Assembly (NCBI RefSeq): GCF_001401805.1
Contig: NZ_LKDW01000010.1
Location: 62,001-126,000, forward strand
DNA length: 64,000 nt
Direction of reading: 5' to 3'
From: Pseudoalteromonas sp. P1-25
GTDB lineage: Bacteria; Pseudomonadota; Gammaproteobacteria; Enterobacterales; Alteromonadaceae
Both the position numbers and the translations under genes were made by a program. Positions 53,379 to 62,848 of the stretch are shown here, piece after piece (the first letter of the stretch is position 1; each line of letters opens with the position of its first letter). A model generated the notes under the pieces. The model was not told the origin of the DNA. It made no database searches and was given only the letters and a program-made list of their open reading frames with translations.

Positions 53379-54412
53379 AGTTTTACTTCCATGTATAATT
53401 CGTTTAATTCTTTAGCCATCCTATTAACGGTATATTTTTCTACAAACTTATTCCTTGCAATACAGCCCAACTTTTGAATTGTATTATTATCGAAATTATT
53501 AAAGGCTTCTAAGAGTTGGATTAATTCTTGTTCATTTGAGAACTCTCGCCCACGAGTTATTTTTGTGAGATGCTTTAACCCTCCAGCACCAGACGTAAAA
53601 ATAGTCCTAGATGCAGACATTGCCTCTAAAGCCACTAAACCAAAACCTTCCCAACGTGAAGGTATAATAACAGCGGATGACATTAAATAGGCTTGTTTTA
53701 ACTCTTCACCAGATAGCCAGCCTAAAAAAGAAACATTTGGATATTCCATTTTACTTATTGTATTACCGTGCACTGCGTCGCCAACAACAATAAGCTCATA
53801 GTTAGCATCTACTTTTTTAAAGGCATTTAGTAAAATATCAATTCCCTTTTGATGATCAAAACGCCCTACAAAAAGTAACTTTTTACCCTCAGGTTTTACA
53901 TATTCATCACTGAAATGATCAGTAATAGCATTTTCAATCAAAACTGTTTTGTTCGGTGGAGTTACTTTTATCGAAAAGTCATAGTGTGATATACACACAA
54001 CTTTATGACATAAAAATGAAAGCAAATATTCGGTAACTTGATAAAACTTTTTTGTTAGGTTTTTTTTATCCATACTATAAGCCCAACCGTGTGAGCAATA
54101 GATTATCGGTACCCTACGAGTAAAAACTTTTGCTAATCGACATACTAGCCCAGAAAAAGTACCATGAAGATGGACAATATCTACATTCAGCTTTTTTACT
54201 AAGTGCAGATACATTCGTGCTAACTTAAATAGTCCTAAAATACTTCTAGAGCCGTGATCATAATAATATACGTGACTTTTCTCTAACCAAGATACGTCTT
54301 CTTTCACTAATAAAAATGATTCGACATCTCTGTCTTTTAAAGATAATACAAGGCTTTTTAAATATGTTTCTACACCGCCTTTTAATGCCTCAGCCACATG
54401 CAAGACTTTCAT
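53375..54412 (-). CDS. Glycosyltransferase family 4
   Basis: A 345-residue GT-B enzyme. The N-terminal EALKGGVETYLKSL is the glycine-rich acceptor loop, VGRFDHQKGIDILLNAF the donor-side hinge, and PSRWEGFGLVALEAM carries the E-x7-E phosphate-binding pair. It adds one sugar of the repeat unit on the cytoplasmic face; donor and linkage cannot be told. ATGA overlaps with genes on both sides show tight coupling. Confidence 0.9.
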   Translation of the reverse strand: MKVLHVAEALKGGVETYLKSLVLSLKDRDVESFLLVKEDVSWLEKSHVYYYDHGSRSILGLFKLARMYLHLVKKLNVDIVHLHGTFSGLVCRLAKVFTRRVPIIYCSHGWAYSMDKKNLTKKFYQVTEYLLSFLCHKVVCISHYDFSIKVTPPNKTVLIENAITDHFSDEYVKPEGKKLLFVGRFDHQKGIDILLNAFKKVDANYELIVVGDAVHGNTISKMEYPNVSFLGWLSGEELKQAYLMSSAVIIPSRWEGFGLVALEAMSASRTIFTSGAGGLKHLTKITRGREFSNEQELIQLLEAFNNFDNNTIQKLGCIARNKFVEKYTVNRMAKELNELYMEVKL

Positions 54413-55641
54413 GCTAATTCCCTATTACATTTGTTTTTATTACATATTGATTTATACAGAAATGCTAAAACTAGCGGAACAATGAACCGGCCATCTATCG
54501 GTAGGTAAAAAGTAACTGACATCAGCATAAATAAGAACATAACCAAAAAATAAAAATCGCATTCACTTAGGTTGTTGAGATACCATTTAACTACTTTTAA
54601 TAAGTAAAATAAAAAAATCACTCCAAAGTATATTAACCAATCAAAAATAAAGCTTTTAGTTGAAACCCCTTTAACTGCACCAAAATATAAATAAGTTGAC
54701 ACTTCTTTATAATTGAATACATTTGGCATGATTTCTTCAATGCTTTGTATTACTTCTTTACCGTTTTCATATATCGAAGGTAAATAACCAAAAAAACCTA
54801 CGCCCAGGGGATGATCGAATAAAGAAAATATTGAAACTAAAATCATCGTAGAACGAGTAGCTGAACTATTATATTTCTCTATATCTGATGAAAATGCAGG
54901 TAATAAAATTTCTAAATAAAGTATAGGACTTAAGGCTAAAAATGTAAAAAGTAGCATAGATTTCGTAGTTTTTACGGTTTTTTTATGAAGCAAGACCGCA
55001 ATTAAGAAAGATATAGAAAATGTTATTAACCCTCCTTTAGATGTTGTTACATATATAGCTACACATATTAATAAAAAAGACATTATTCGACTAAGTTTAT
55101 AATAACGTGCTAAGAATATAGCGGCAATACCTACTTGAAAACCAAATGTACTAGCTTCTAGGGTCAACCCTCTCATTCGATGCGGGGAATGTGCAAAACT
55201 TCCTTGAAAAAAAGAAGAAGCATTAAAGACACTTGGAAAGAAGATATTTAAAATATAAATAATAAATATACTCATAGAAAAAATTAATAAAGCTTTTTCT
55301 AGAGCTCTCTCTTCAAATGAGCAAAAGAAAATAAAAAATATAAGGGATGGTAGTGCTAACAAAGCAAAGCGTAAGCCGCGATCTAATAAAAAACCAATGC
55401 GAAAATTGTCATAATAATTAAAGATTAGCATTAATAATGAATATAAAAAGAGAGCGACATATAGGAAAACAATATGCTTTTCAAGCATACCTATTCTCTT
55501 TTGGCTAAAAATTAAAAAGCCTGTAACAACTGGCAAAAGAACCATAGCTAAAGAAGCAGTAAACACACCTGCATATTTAGACAATGAAGTATTTTCAAAA
55601 ATGAGAAAAACACTAACCAAATATAATAACTTGATATGCAT
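54409..55641 (-). CDS. Wzy-type polysaccharide polymerase (O-antigen ligase/polymerase fold)
   Basis: A 410-residue protein with about eleven or twelve hydrophobic helices and a large loop (about 245-320) rich in charged and aromatic residues (HPLGVGFFGYLPSIYENGKEV), typical of Wzy polymerases and ligases, which hardly conserve sequence. The RGLTLEASTFGFQVG phrase also occurs in this class. As the only such protein between flippase and transferases, it is the natural polymerase of the cluster. Confidence 0.78.
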   Translation of the reverse strand: MHIKLLYLVSVFLIFENTSLSKYAGVFTASLAMVLLPVVTGFLIFSQKRIGMLEKHIVFLYVALFLYSLLMLIFNYYDNFRIGFLLDRGLRFALLALPSLIFFIFFCSFEERALEKALLIFSMSIFIIYILNIFFPSVFNASSFFQGSFAHSPHRMRGLTLEASTFGFQVGIAAIFLARYYKLSRIMSFLLICVAIYVTTSKGGLITFSISFLIAVLLHKKTVKTTKSMLLFTFLALSPILYLEILLPAFSSDIEKYNSSATRSTMILVSIFSLFDHPLGVGFFGYLPSIYENGKEVIQSIEEIMPNVFNYKEVSTYLYFGAVKGVSTKSFIFDWLIYFGVIFLFYLLKVVKWYLNNLSECDFYFLVMFLFMLMSVTFYLPIDGRFIVPLVLAFLYKSICNKNKCNRELA

Positions 55642-56589
55642 TTATTTTGTTAACCTTTTAATTTTAGTTAATAACTTCATAGGTAAATGCAAATAAAGCT
55701 TCATCAGAAAACAAAAAATATAATGCTTATCTATAATAATAAAATATGGGAAACGTTTCGCTCTAGCAAAATTTACAAAAACTCCAAATACATCATCATC
55801 ACATACTTTAGCCTTGTACGCCCTGACCAAAGAATGACACACACAAGTTAATACAAAGTAATTCAGATAAACATTTAAGCGAGTAGGTACTTTTATCTCT
55901 TTTATTAAGTTGAAGGTTTCTATTTGATTCAACATTCTTTTATCAAAACTTTGGTTAATCACACCATCTTCGTTATCTATATAGTGATAAAAAACTTTTT
56001 CAGATACAGTTACTCTAAGTGACTTATTTATCGAGCTCAGTATAAAATATACATCTTCGCTGTATTTTAGTTCTTCACAATACTTTAAGTTATTTGTATT
56101 TAAGAATTCTTTTTTATAAACCATCGCGCAGTTGTGAAAGCGAACCTTTTTAGAAAAAACTTCTTTAAGTGCAAGTTCAGATGAAGATGAAAAGCTATGA
56201 TTTATTTTCTTAGTTATTTTTTTATTATTTATATAAAAATGTGAAAATATAAAAACATCAGAAATGTTACTTATAACTTCCTCATATATTAAATCCAGAG
56301 TGTTCTCTACTATTAAATCATCACTATCAATAAATATTACATAGTCACCTTCAGCCTTATCTAAGCCATAATTCCTGGCACTAGAAACACCACCATTTCG
56401 TTTCTTGTATAAAAAAAAGTTTTCACCTAGACTACCCTTATAGTCACTATCTGAACCATCATCTATAATAATAACTTCGAAGTTGACCCTAGGATGAAGC
56501 TTTAAGTTTTTAAAACAAGCCACCAACCGTGTTAGCTTATCAAAACCATTGTAGCAAGGTACGATAAAACTGAGCTTAAATTGTTCCAT
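55642..56589 (-). CDS. Glycosyltransferase family 2
   Basis: A 315-residue GT-A enzyme. The start FIVPCYNGFDKLTRLVACF, VIIIDDGSDSD and the metal-binding FIDSDDLI (DxD) are standard for GT2, with GGVSSARNYGLDKAEGDYV between them. The C-terminal part has a hydrophobic, basic stretch that may sit on the membrane. It begins immediately before the wzy start and overlaps the next-upstream GT4 by 14 bp. Confidence 0.9.
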   Translation of the reverse strand: MEQFKLSFIVPCYNGFDKLTRLVACFKNLKLHPRVNFEVIIIDDGSDSDYKGSLGENFFLYKKRNGGVSSARNYGLDKAEGDYVIFIDSDDLIVENTLDLIYEEVISNISDVFIFSHFYINNKKITKKINHSFSSSSELALKEVFSKKVRFHNCAMVYKKEFLNTNNLKYCEELKYSEDVYFILSSINKSLRVTVSEKVFYHYIDNEDGVINQSFDKRMLNQIETFNLIKEIKVPTRLNVYLNYFVLTCVCHSLVRAYKAKVCDDDVFGVFVNFARAKRFPYFIIIDKHYIFCFLMKLYLHLPMKLLTKIKRLTK

Positions 56590-57643
56590 CTAAAAGTTTG
56601 CTCCATTTATTATTTACTAAAGCCTTATCAGTTTCACTTGCTAAGTCTAAAGCATTTTGCGAATACAATTGATAAGAACTATCTGAGCTAGTTACCTCTA
56701 ACACTTTGTCTGCGAATATAGATTTATTACCTTTAGGGACTAAAAAGCCGTTAATATTATCTTTTACGATATACGAGGCAGCGTCAAAAGTATCATAGAG
56801 TACTATTGGTAAACCTTGACTTCTTGCTTCAATCAAAGTTTGCCCGAAGCCTTCATAATTTGAAGTCATAAGAAAAACAGAATAGCTTTTTAGTATCTGT
56901 TTAATGTCTTTAGCAGCACCACAAAAATTCACTCGTTCATTACCTCTCACCAAATTTTTGATGAAGTTAATTTCCTGCTCTTCACCCTCCCCATAAATAT
57001 CAAGAGTATAAGAGTTAGGTAATTTATTCAGAATATTAACCATATCAGAGAGGTTTTTTTGCTTTTCATCAAGCCTTGTTATTGTTACTAGGCGGTGGTT
57101 TAAATTTGATCTCTCATTAGACTTTTCGATTCGACACCCTCTTGGAATAACATAAATTTTACTGCCTAATCCTGGGTAAATCTCACTTAATTTTAATTTG
57201 TCTTTTTCCGTGTAAACTGTAAAGGCATCAATATATTTCGAGTAAGTTATGACAGATATTTTACCTAATAGTGTCAAAAAAATATCAAACCTATTTGTTT
57301 GAACCACTATGACTTTATTTTTCTTTAAAATTTTAACCGGTATAGATAATAAATCAGACATATGAAAAACATATATAATATCACCTTCTGGGTCTATCTT
57401 TAATAAACTTTTAAATAGGTTCATACGTGTTAAAATTTTACCTATTATTCCTTTACCAATCCCATATTGTAAAAAATCTGCTTTAGCGCTAACTTCATAT
57501 ATTTCTCTTGATGAGTCCCATTTGTAAAGCTCTAAAAAAGCCCATCCTTTATTAAGTGCTAAGCCTTGTAAATTTCTTATCAATGACTCAACACCTCCTG
57601 GGCAAGATGACTTAAAAGAATTCATAGTAATTATACGTGACAT
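56576..57643 (-). CDS. Glycosyltransferase family 4
   Basis: A 355-residue GT-B transferase with CPGGVESLIRNLQGLA near the N-terminus, TRLDEKQKNLSDMVNIL at the donor domain entry and SNYEGFGQTLIEARSQGLP as the E-x7-E motif. It is distinct from the other GT4 in the cluster and adds a different residue, not identifiable from sequence. It overlaps the flippase gene by 13 bp. Confidence 0.9.
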   Translation of the reverse strand: MSRIITMNSFKSSCPGGVESLIRNLQGLALNKGWAFLELYKWDSSREIYEVSAKADFLQYGIGKGIIGKILTRMNLFKSLLKIDPEGDIIYVFHMSDLLSIPVKILKKNKVIVVQTNRFDIFLTLLGKISVITYSKYIDAFTVYTEKDKLKLSEIYPGLGSKIYVIPRGCRIEKSNERSNLNHRLVTITRLDEKQKNLSDMVNILNKLPNSYTLDIYGEGEEQEINFIKNLVRGNERVNFCGAAKDIKQILKSYSVFLMTSNYEGFGQTLIEARSQGLPIVLYDTFDAASYIVKDNINGFLVPKGNKSIFADKVLEVTSSDSSYQLYSQNALDLASETDKALVNNKWSKLLDGTI

Positions 57644-58887
57644 GGTTTATTCTCTAATTTATTCTTTTTGTAGAATTGCTTACCCTCTTTTAACAATAAT
57701 AAGAGGCATATAACACTGACAATGAAAAATGATATTGTTACTAAATATAAACCAGCCTTAATACTCTCGTTTATATAACCTATGTAAAAGGAAAGTGAAA
57801 TTAATATAAATGTAATTGTATTGACGAGTGCGTTCTTACCTGACACTTCTATTGCATAAAAAAATCCGCCACTTAAGCTAAAGAAACATTGAAATGCAAT
57901 AGAATATGACAAAATTTTAACTATGAAATCTATTTCCTCCCATCCAGCACCTAGAATTATATTAATTATATAATTTGAATATAAGTTAAAAATTAGTGTC
58001 AATGATAAGCCAGCTAATATACATAAGAGCCATGTAGCAATAATAATCTTTCTAAACAATGTGTAGCAGTCAACAGTTCTCATAATAGGTTGAAGAGCTG
58101 GTTGTAACGAAAAAGATAGTAGCATTACAGGGTATTTAACCAGCTGATAGGCCCTATCGTATAAGCCTAGCATAACGATCCCGAAAAGCTTACCTACTAA
58201 AAAATTATCCCCTTGTCTAACTAAAAAAGAGGCCAAATTGCTCAGTACTACACCCTTGTTAAAACTTTCAATTTTTCCAATACTGAAACTTAATTTGAAT
58301 ATCAAATCTCTTCTATCACACTGTTTTTTAAAATAAAAAGTTATAAGTAATGCACGAGTAATTGAAAATATGAGTACTTTTAATACCAAAACTTCATATG
58401 ATGCTCCATATATCGAAATTACAAGCATTACAGCCACTAGAGCGATTAACTCTGCAGCGGTTTCAGATACGGCTACCAGTTTAAATTGAAAGCGCTTATT
58501 TAAGTCACCTAAACAAATAGACGTTACACCGAACAAAAATACAATTATCGGAATAGCAATATAAATGAACAAAGTAAGTTCTATATCGAAGATAATGGTT
58601 AATAAGTACAGAAAGAGAGGGGTACTTATTGAAAAGAATGCTGATACCTTAAGTGAAAACTCATACAAAAGCTGATAGCAGCTATCTTTTTTATTTATAA
58701 TGCTCTGAGTCACACCGAATTCTGCAAGCATCATTAATAGAAAGCAAACTCCATTGATTAGCGCAAATACCCCAAAAGCTTCTACAGAAACTAAGCGTGA
58801 TAGAACTAATAAACTTAGCATTTGCACCAAGAATACTGACAATCTGGAAATGACACTTGAAAAAAGCTTATTTATTATATTTTTCAT
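57631..58887 (-). CDS. Oligosaccharide flippase (Wzx type)
   Basis: A 418-residue MOP-superfamily flippase with about twelve helices that moves lipid-linked repeat units to the periplasm. Family features are VLSRLVSVEAFGVFALINGV and AEFGVTQSII near the N-terminus and LFGIVMLGLYDRAYQL in the middle. ATG 58887 (or 58896) is chosen; a longer frame up to 59019 would overlap galU and add a non-family sequence. It is the first gene after the galU terminator. Confidence 0.87.
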   Translation of the reverse strand: MKNIINKLFSSVISRLSVFLVQMLSLLVLSRLVSVEAFGVFALINGVCFLLMMLAEFGVTQSIINKKDSCYQLLYEFSLKVSAFFSISTPLFLYLLTIIFDIELTLFIYIAIPIIVFLFGVTSICLGDLNKRFQFKLVAVSETAAELIALVAVMLVISIYGASYEVLVLKVLIFSITRALLITFYFKKQCDRRDLIFKLSFSIGKIESFNKGVVLSNLASFLVRQGDNFLVGKLFGIVMLGLYDRAYQLVKYPVMLLSFSLQPALQPIMRTVDCYTLFRKIIIATWLLCILAGLSLTLIFNLYSNYIINIILGAGWEEIDFIVKILSYSIAFQCFFSLSGGFFYAIEVSGKNALVNTITFILISLSFYIGYINESIKAGLYLVTISFFIVSVICLLLLLKEGKQFYKKNKLENKPCHV

Positions 58888-58897
58888 GAAAACCATT

Positions 58898-58926
58898 AAA
58901 AAAAGGTAAGCAATTATTTGCTTACC
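58898..58926 (-). terminator. Terminator between galU and the flippase gene
   Basis: GGTAAGCAA (58905-58913) and TTGCTTACC (58918-58926) form a perfect 9-bp stem with a 4-nt loop. On the minus strand the stem is followed by seven T, a standard intrinsic terminator, overlapping the likely start region of wzx. Confidence 0.8.
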
Positions 58927-58954
58927 AAACAAATATATACAGAATGTAAAAAAA

Positions 58955-59845
58955 TTATTTAAGTAACTTTTGGGCTGCTTTTTTAAACTCTTCGCCCATA
59001 TAGCTACACTGCATTGCATATTCTACATTTGCGAGCATATAACCTAGTTTAGATCCACAGTCGTGAGATTTACCTTTTAGGTGGTAAGCCTCGAGTGTTT
59101 CTAGGTGGCGTAGTTGTAATAATGCATCGGTAAGCTGTATTTCACCGCCTGCACCTGGTGGGGTGTATTCTAATAAATCCCAGATAGTAGGCGATACAAC
59201 ATAACGACCAGTTATGGCTAAATTGCTTGGTGCTTCATCGTTATTTGGTTTTTCGACCATGTTTTTAATGGTAGCGTTTTCGCCAGCGCTAATCTTTTTA
59301 CCCGCTAAATCGGCCACACCGTATTGATGTACTAATTCTTGCGGTACGGGCTCTACCATTACTTGGTTGTGGCCTGTTTTATCAAAGCGCTCGATCATTT
59401 GGCTTAGGTTGTCGGCTTTTGGATTTGACTTGTATTTATCGATTATTACGTCGGGGAGCATTACAGCAAACGGATTATTACCTACTATAGGGCGCGCAGC
59501 AAGTACCGCGTGGCCTAAACCCAGTGGTGCTGATTGGCGAACAGAAATAACAGTAACGTCTTTTGGTACTATTGAGCGTACTTCTTCTAAGAGGCTGCGC
59601 TTAACGCGTGCCTCTAAGGTGGCTTCTAGCTCAAAGCTGGTATCAAAGTGATTTTCTATTGAATTTTTAGAGGCATGAGTAACAAGTACTATTTCTTTAA
59701 TGCCCGCCGCTACTGCTTCGTTAACTACATATTGAATAAGTGGCTTGTCTACCAAGGGTAGCATTTCTTTAGGAATGGCTTTTGTGGCCGGTAGCATACG
59801 TGTACCTAGGCCAGCAACAGGTAATACTGCTTTTAAAACTTTCAC
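58955..59845 (-). CDS. galU: UTP-glucose-1-phosphate uridylyltransferase
   Basis: A 296-residue enzyme making UDP-glucose, the activated sugar for WcaJ-type transferases. The N-terminal [36 protein letters not shown] is the GalU signature, with later VEKP and [13 protein letters not shown] 59845 is chosen because AAAAGGAC lies a few bases before it; an upstream in-frame TTG at 59881 has no such support. It lies at the upstream edge of the cluster and is divergent from lapG. Confidence 0.93.
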   Translation of the reverse strand: MKVLKAVLPVAGLGTRMLPATKAIPKEMLPLVDKPLIQYVVNEAVAAGIKEIVLVTHASKNSIENHFDTSFELEATLEARVKRSLLEEVRSIVPKDVTVISVRQSAPLGLGHAVLAARPIVGNNPFAVMLPDVIIDKYKSNPKADNLSQMIERFDKTGHNQVMVEPVPQELVHQYGVADLAGKKISAGENATIKNMVEKPNNDEAPSNLAITGRYVVSPTIWDLLEYTPPGAGGEIQLTDALLQLRHLETLEAYHLKGKSHDCGSKLGYMLANVEYAMQCSYMGEEFKKAAQKLLK

Positions 59846-59917
59846 TTTAAGTCCTTTTTGATTATTTTGTAAAACACGCAAAAAGGAACAAGCAAAAGCC
59901 TAATTCCATTTAGCGTA

Positions 59918-59936
59918 CCTCACCTACCGTGTGAGG
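59918..59936 (-). promoter_or_regulatory. Leader hairpin with a CGGTAG loop before galU
   Basis: On the minus strand CCTCAC pairs with GTGAGG around the loop ACGGTAG. The loop contains CGGTAG, the core of the RfaH-recruiting ops element (GGCGGTAGNNT), but outer ops bases differ. The predicted start of transcription coincides with its 5' side, unusually early for ops. Confidence 0.35.
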
Positions 59937-59941
59937 CTATT

Positions 59942-59969
59942 ATTATACACACCACAACAATGTACTCAA
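59942..59969 (-). promoter_or_regulatory. Sigma-70 promoter for galU
   Basis: On the minus strand TTGAGT (59964-59969), a 16-bp spacer and a perfect TATAAT (59942-59947). Transcription would begin near 59935, about 90 nt before the galU GTG. Confidence 0.65.
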
Positions 59970-60143
59970 TAAAAAAAGCGTCCTTTAATATTGTTTTTTT
60001 GTTAAGTTTATGTTGCACCAAGTTAGCCTGCAGCGCACTATTTTAGTGCCCCTCATGCTTTTATATGATCTACCTTTTTAATGCTAACAATACTATACTA
60101 GGCTTGTTTTATTATTAGGGAATACTTACTTAAAGGAACGTGT

Positions 60144-60800
60144 GTGCGTTTAGGGCTTTGTATAGTATTAGTGATTTCGTTTTTTGTATGCGCGCAAGAC
60201 ATGCTTATGTATTTACGCAACAGCGATATAATTGCCCGTGCGCAAAAACAATATGGTAGCGAAGGCCATGCACGTATAAAAAACTGGTTAAGTTTTATAG
60301 ATGAGTCTGCTGATAAAAGTGAATGGCAAAAAATTCATTTAGTTAATAATTTTTTTAATAAGCATATTAAATATAAAACCGACGAAGATCTGTGGCAGCA
60401 AAAAGATTATTGGGCTACCCCGCTCGAGAGTTTAGGCATTGGCATGGGTGACTGCGAAGACTACGTAATTGCCAAGTATTTTACTTTAATGGCTTTGGGC
60501 GTTCCTGAGGATAAAATACGGTTAATGTATGTTAGGCAAAAAACAGTTAATCAGCCCCACATGGTACTTATATACATTGAAAACCCAAACCAAGCTCCTT
60601 ATGTTTTAGGTAATTTTAATACTAAGCTACTGCCTGCTAATAAACGCCGCGATTTAACCCCTATTTATAGTTTTAACGGCCAAGGTTTGTGGTTAGCTAA
60701 ATCGAAAGGCCTAGGTAATAAAGTAAAAAATAGCCGTGGTGTGTCTGCTTGGAACACGATGCTAGAGCGAATTGAACAAGGTGAGCTTGCTCCCATATAG
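60144..60800 (+). CDS. lapG: LapG-like periplasmic cysteine protease with altered catalytic Asp
   Basis: A 218-residue transglutaminase-like cysteine protease (BTLCP family) with a short signal peptide. LapG cuts the N-terminus of LapA-type adhesins to release biofilm cells and is held by LapD when c-di-GMP is high. Catalytic Cys is C104 in GMGDCEDYVIAKY and His H139 in QPHMVLI. The third residue, Asp in the LDN motif of known LapG, is Gly here (VLGN, G156, codon GGT at 60609-60611). The rest, including DLTPIYSFNGQGLW, is intact. The start is GTG with AAAGGAAC upstream. lapD follows. Confidence 0.88.
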   Translation: MRLGLCIVLVISFFVCAQDMLMYLRNSDIIARAQKQYGSEGHARIKNWLSFIDESADKSEWQKIHLVNNFFNKHIKYKTDEDLWQQKDYWATPLESLGIGMGDCEDYVIAKYFTLMALGVPEDKIRLMYVRQKTVNQPHMVLIYIENPNQAPYVLGNFNTKLLPANKRRDLTPIYSFNGQGLWLAKSKGLGNKVKNSRGVSAWNTMLERIEQGELAPI

Positions 60801-60825
60801 AATAACGTTAAAGGAACTATTAGTT

Positions 60826-62826
60826 ATGTCGTCTTTTTTTAAAAATGGCTTGAGCTTAAAAACCCAAGTTTATGGACTGATTATTGTTATTTCGGTTATT
60901 TCGTTTTTTGTACGAATAATTACCGACGTAGACACCACACGCCAGTATTTACAAACGCAAATGGCTAGCCACGCCCAAGACACCGCCACGAGTTTAGGGC
61001 TTTCTATTTCGCCTTACCTTGAAGACGACAGCATAATGATTGCGCAAACAATGGCAACGGCTATTTTTGACTCGGGTTATTATAAGCAAATAAAATTTAC
61101 TGACGCTGAAAACCAGGTGGTTTTTGACCTTATAAACCCTAAACGTGTTGAGTCGGTACCTAATTGGTTTATAAGCACCGTTAAACTTAATGCCCCAACT
61201 ATGCAATCTGAGTTAAATAATGGTTGGATAATGGCCGGCACACTTGAAGTAACAAGCCACGTTGGGCAATCGTACTTAACGCTTTGGGAGCATACCAAGC
61301 GTAGCTTATATGGATCGTTTTTATTATTAGTAGCGTCGCTGGCAGTGGCGTTTTTAATACTGCGAGCAGTGTTTAGACCATTAAAAGCAGTAGAAAACCA
61401 AGCACATTTAGTGACCCGTAAACGGTTTACCTTAAACAACGAAATACCGGTTGCCCGCGAACTGCGCACTGTTACTAAAGCCATCAACAATATGGTTATG
61501 AACCTGCAAAGTACGTTTGATTCGCTCACTAAGCAAACACAAGCCCTTACAGAGGAAGTTTACATAGACCCTTTAACCGGTTTGGGTAATCGTAAGTCGT
61601 TTGATAACCATTTTAATTCGGTAGTCGACTCTATTAGTGATGAGGCGCCCATTACGGCCATGATGATTACCCTACCTTCGCTTGCAAACATTAATAAAGC
61701 AGTAAGCTACCAAGATGGCGATGAACATGTAAACGAAGTGGCAAATATACTTAAAACTATTTTTGGTGAGCTGACAAACGCAAAAGTATTTAGATTAAAT
61801 GGTAGCACCTTTATTGCCCTTGCTCCTTACGATAGTGAGTTTTTAAATAGAACACGCCTAGAAATTACCGATGCATTTAGCCAACATAAAAATAGCTTAC
61901 ATGTAAATGGCTTTGCTAACTTTGCGTTAGTAAGTGTTGATAAGGGCATGCCTGTTGGTAACGTGCTATCGGCTTTAGATACAGGCTGTACAATTGGCGA
62001 TACAAACACCAAGGTAGATAAAAACACTTTATTTAGCGTTAATCAGTGGCGCTCGCTTATTCAGTCTATTTTGGCCTCTGGTGAGGTGAGTTTTTCGGTG
62101 CAACCTGTAAAACGTGCTAGCTCGCAAAACAAACAATGTTATTTTGAGGTGTTTGCTCATTTTATTTTTGAAGGTGAAAAAGTTAATAACGGGCATTTAT
62201 TTGCTATGGCCGAAAAACTCAACTTAACTGAAGAGCTAGATAAAAAAATAATACGTAATTTTGTAAATGTTAAAGAACAACACCCAAACGACGTATTTGC
62301 GCTTAACTTAAGTAAGGCCTCTTTATATTCTACTGATTTTATTGAATGGTTAACGCTTTATTCGCATACCAAACCTGTTATAAAAACCAACCTGTTATTT
62401 GAATTGCACGAAATTAGTTTACTTTATAATGTTCATATTGCCTCGCAACATATAGATATAATTAAAGATATAGGCATAAATGTATGTATTGAGCATTTTG
62501 GTACTAGCCTTACCTCGTTTAGATACTTACAAGGGCTAGATATTGAGTATGTAAAAATAGACGGAAGCTACATACAAGACTTACTAGATAACAACCAAAG
62601 CAAATTTTTTATTCAAACAGTTAATAATATTTGCCACGGTTTTGGCATTAAAGTTTTAGCGTGTTTAATAGAAAAACCTGAAACGTTAAAGGTACTTGAA
62701 AGCTTAGGGTGTGATGGCGTACAAGGTAATTTAATTATGCCGCCTTCTAAAGTTATTAAAACTAATAATAGTGGTGCAAATAAAGAGTTTACTTTTTGTG
62801 CCGATACGCTAAAATTTTGTAATTAG
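60826..62826 (+). CDS. lapD: LapD-like c-di-GMP receptor (degenerate GGDEF-EAL)
   Basis: A 666-residue inner-membrane receptor: helix at about 15-32, a periplasmic LapD/MoxY domain, a second helix (about 162-180), HAMP, GGDEF and EAL domains. The periplasmic loop keeps the LapG-contacting GW (G133-W134 in NNGWIMAGTLEV). The GGDEF motif is NGSTF and the EAL motif EVF, so both are catalytically dead, as expected of a receptor that binds c-di-GMP with its EAL domain. ATG 60826 with AAAGGA is used; an upstream ATG at 60772 overlaps lapG. It is coupled to lapG. Confidence 0.9.
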   Translation: MSSFFKNGLSLKTQVYGLIIVISVISFFVRIITDVDTTRQYLQTQMASHAQDTATSLGLSISPYLEDDSIMIAQTMATAIFDSGYYKQIKFTDAENQVVFDLINPKRVESVPNWFISTVKLNAPTMQSELNNGWIMAGTLEVTSHVGQSYLTLWEHTKRSLYGSFLLLVASLAVAFLILRAVFRPLKAVENQAHLVTRKRFTLNNEIPVARELRTVTKAINNMVMNLQSTFDSLTKQTQALTEEVYIDPLTGLGNRKSFDNHFNSVVDSISDEAPITAMMITLPSLANINKAVSYQDGDEHVNEVANILKTIFGELTNAKVFRLNGSTFIALAPYDSEFLNRTRLEITDAFSQHKNSLHVNGFANFALVSVDKGMPVGNVLSALDTGCTIGDTNTKVDKNTLFSVNQWRSLIQSILASGEVSFSVQPVKRASSQNKQCYFEVFAHFIFEGEKVNNGHLFAMAEKLNLTEELDKKIIRNFVNVKEQHPNDVFALNLSKASLYSTDFIEWLTLYSHTKPVIKTNLLFELHEISLLYNVHIASQHIDIIKDIGINVCIEHFGTSLTSFRYLQGLDIEYVKIDGSYIQDLLDNNQSKFFIQTVNNICHGFGIKVLACLIEKPETLKVLESLGCDGVQGNLIMPPSKVIKTNNSGANKEFTFCADTLKFCN

Positions 62827-62848
62827 ATATTCAACCAAGGGATCAGAG

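Noticed and set aside
60826..62826. Active diguanylate cyclase/phosphodiesterase
   Set aside because: GGDEF is NGSTF and EAL is EVF, and the LapD periplasmic domain with its GW motif is present, so it is a receptor.
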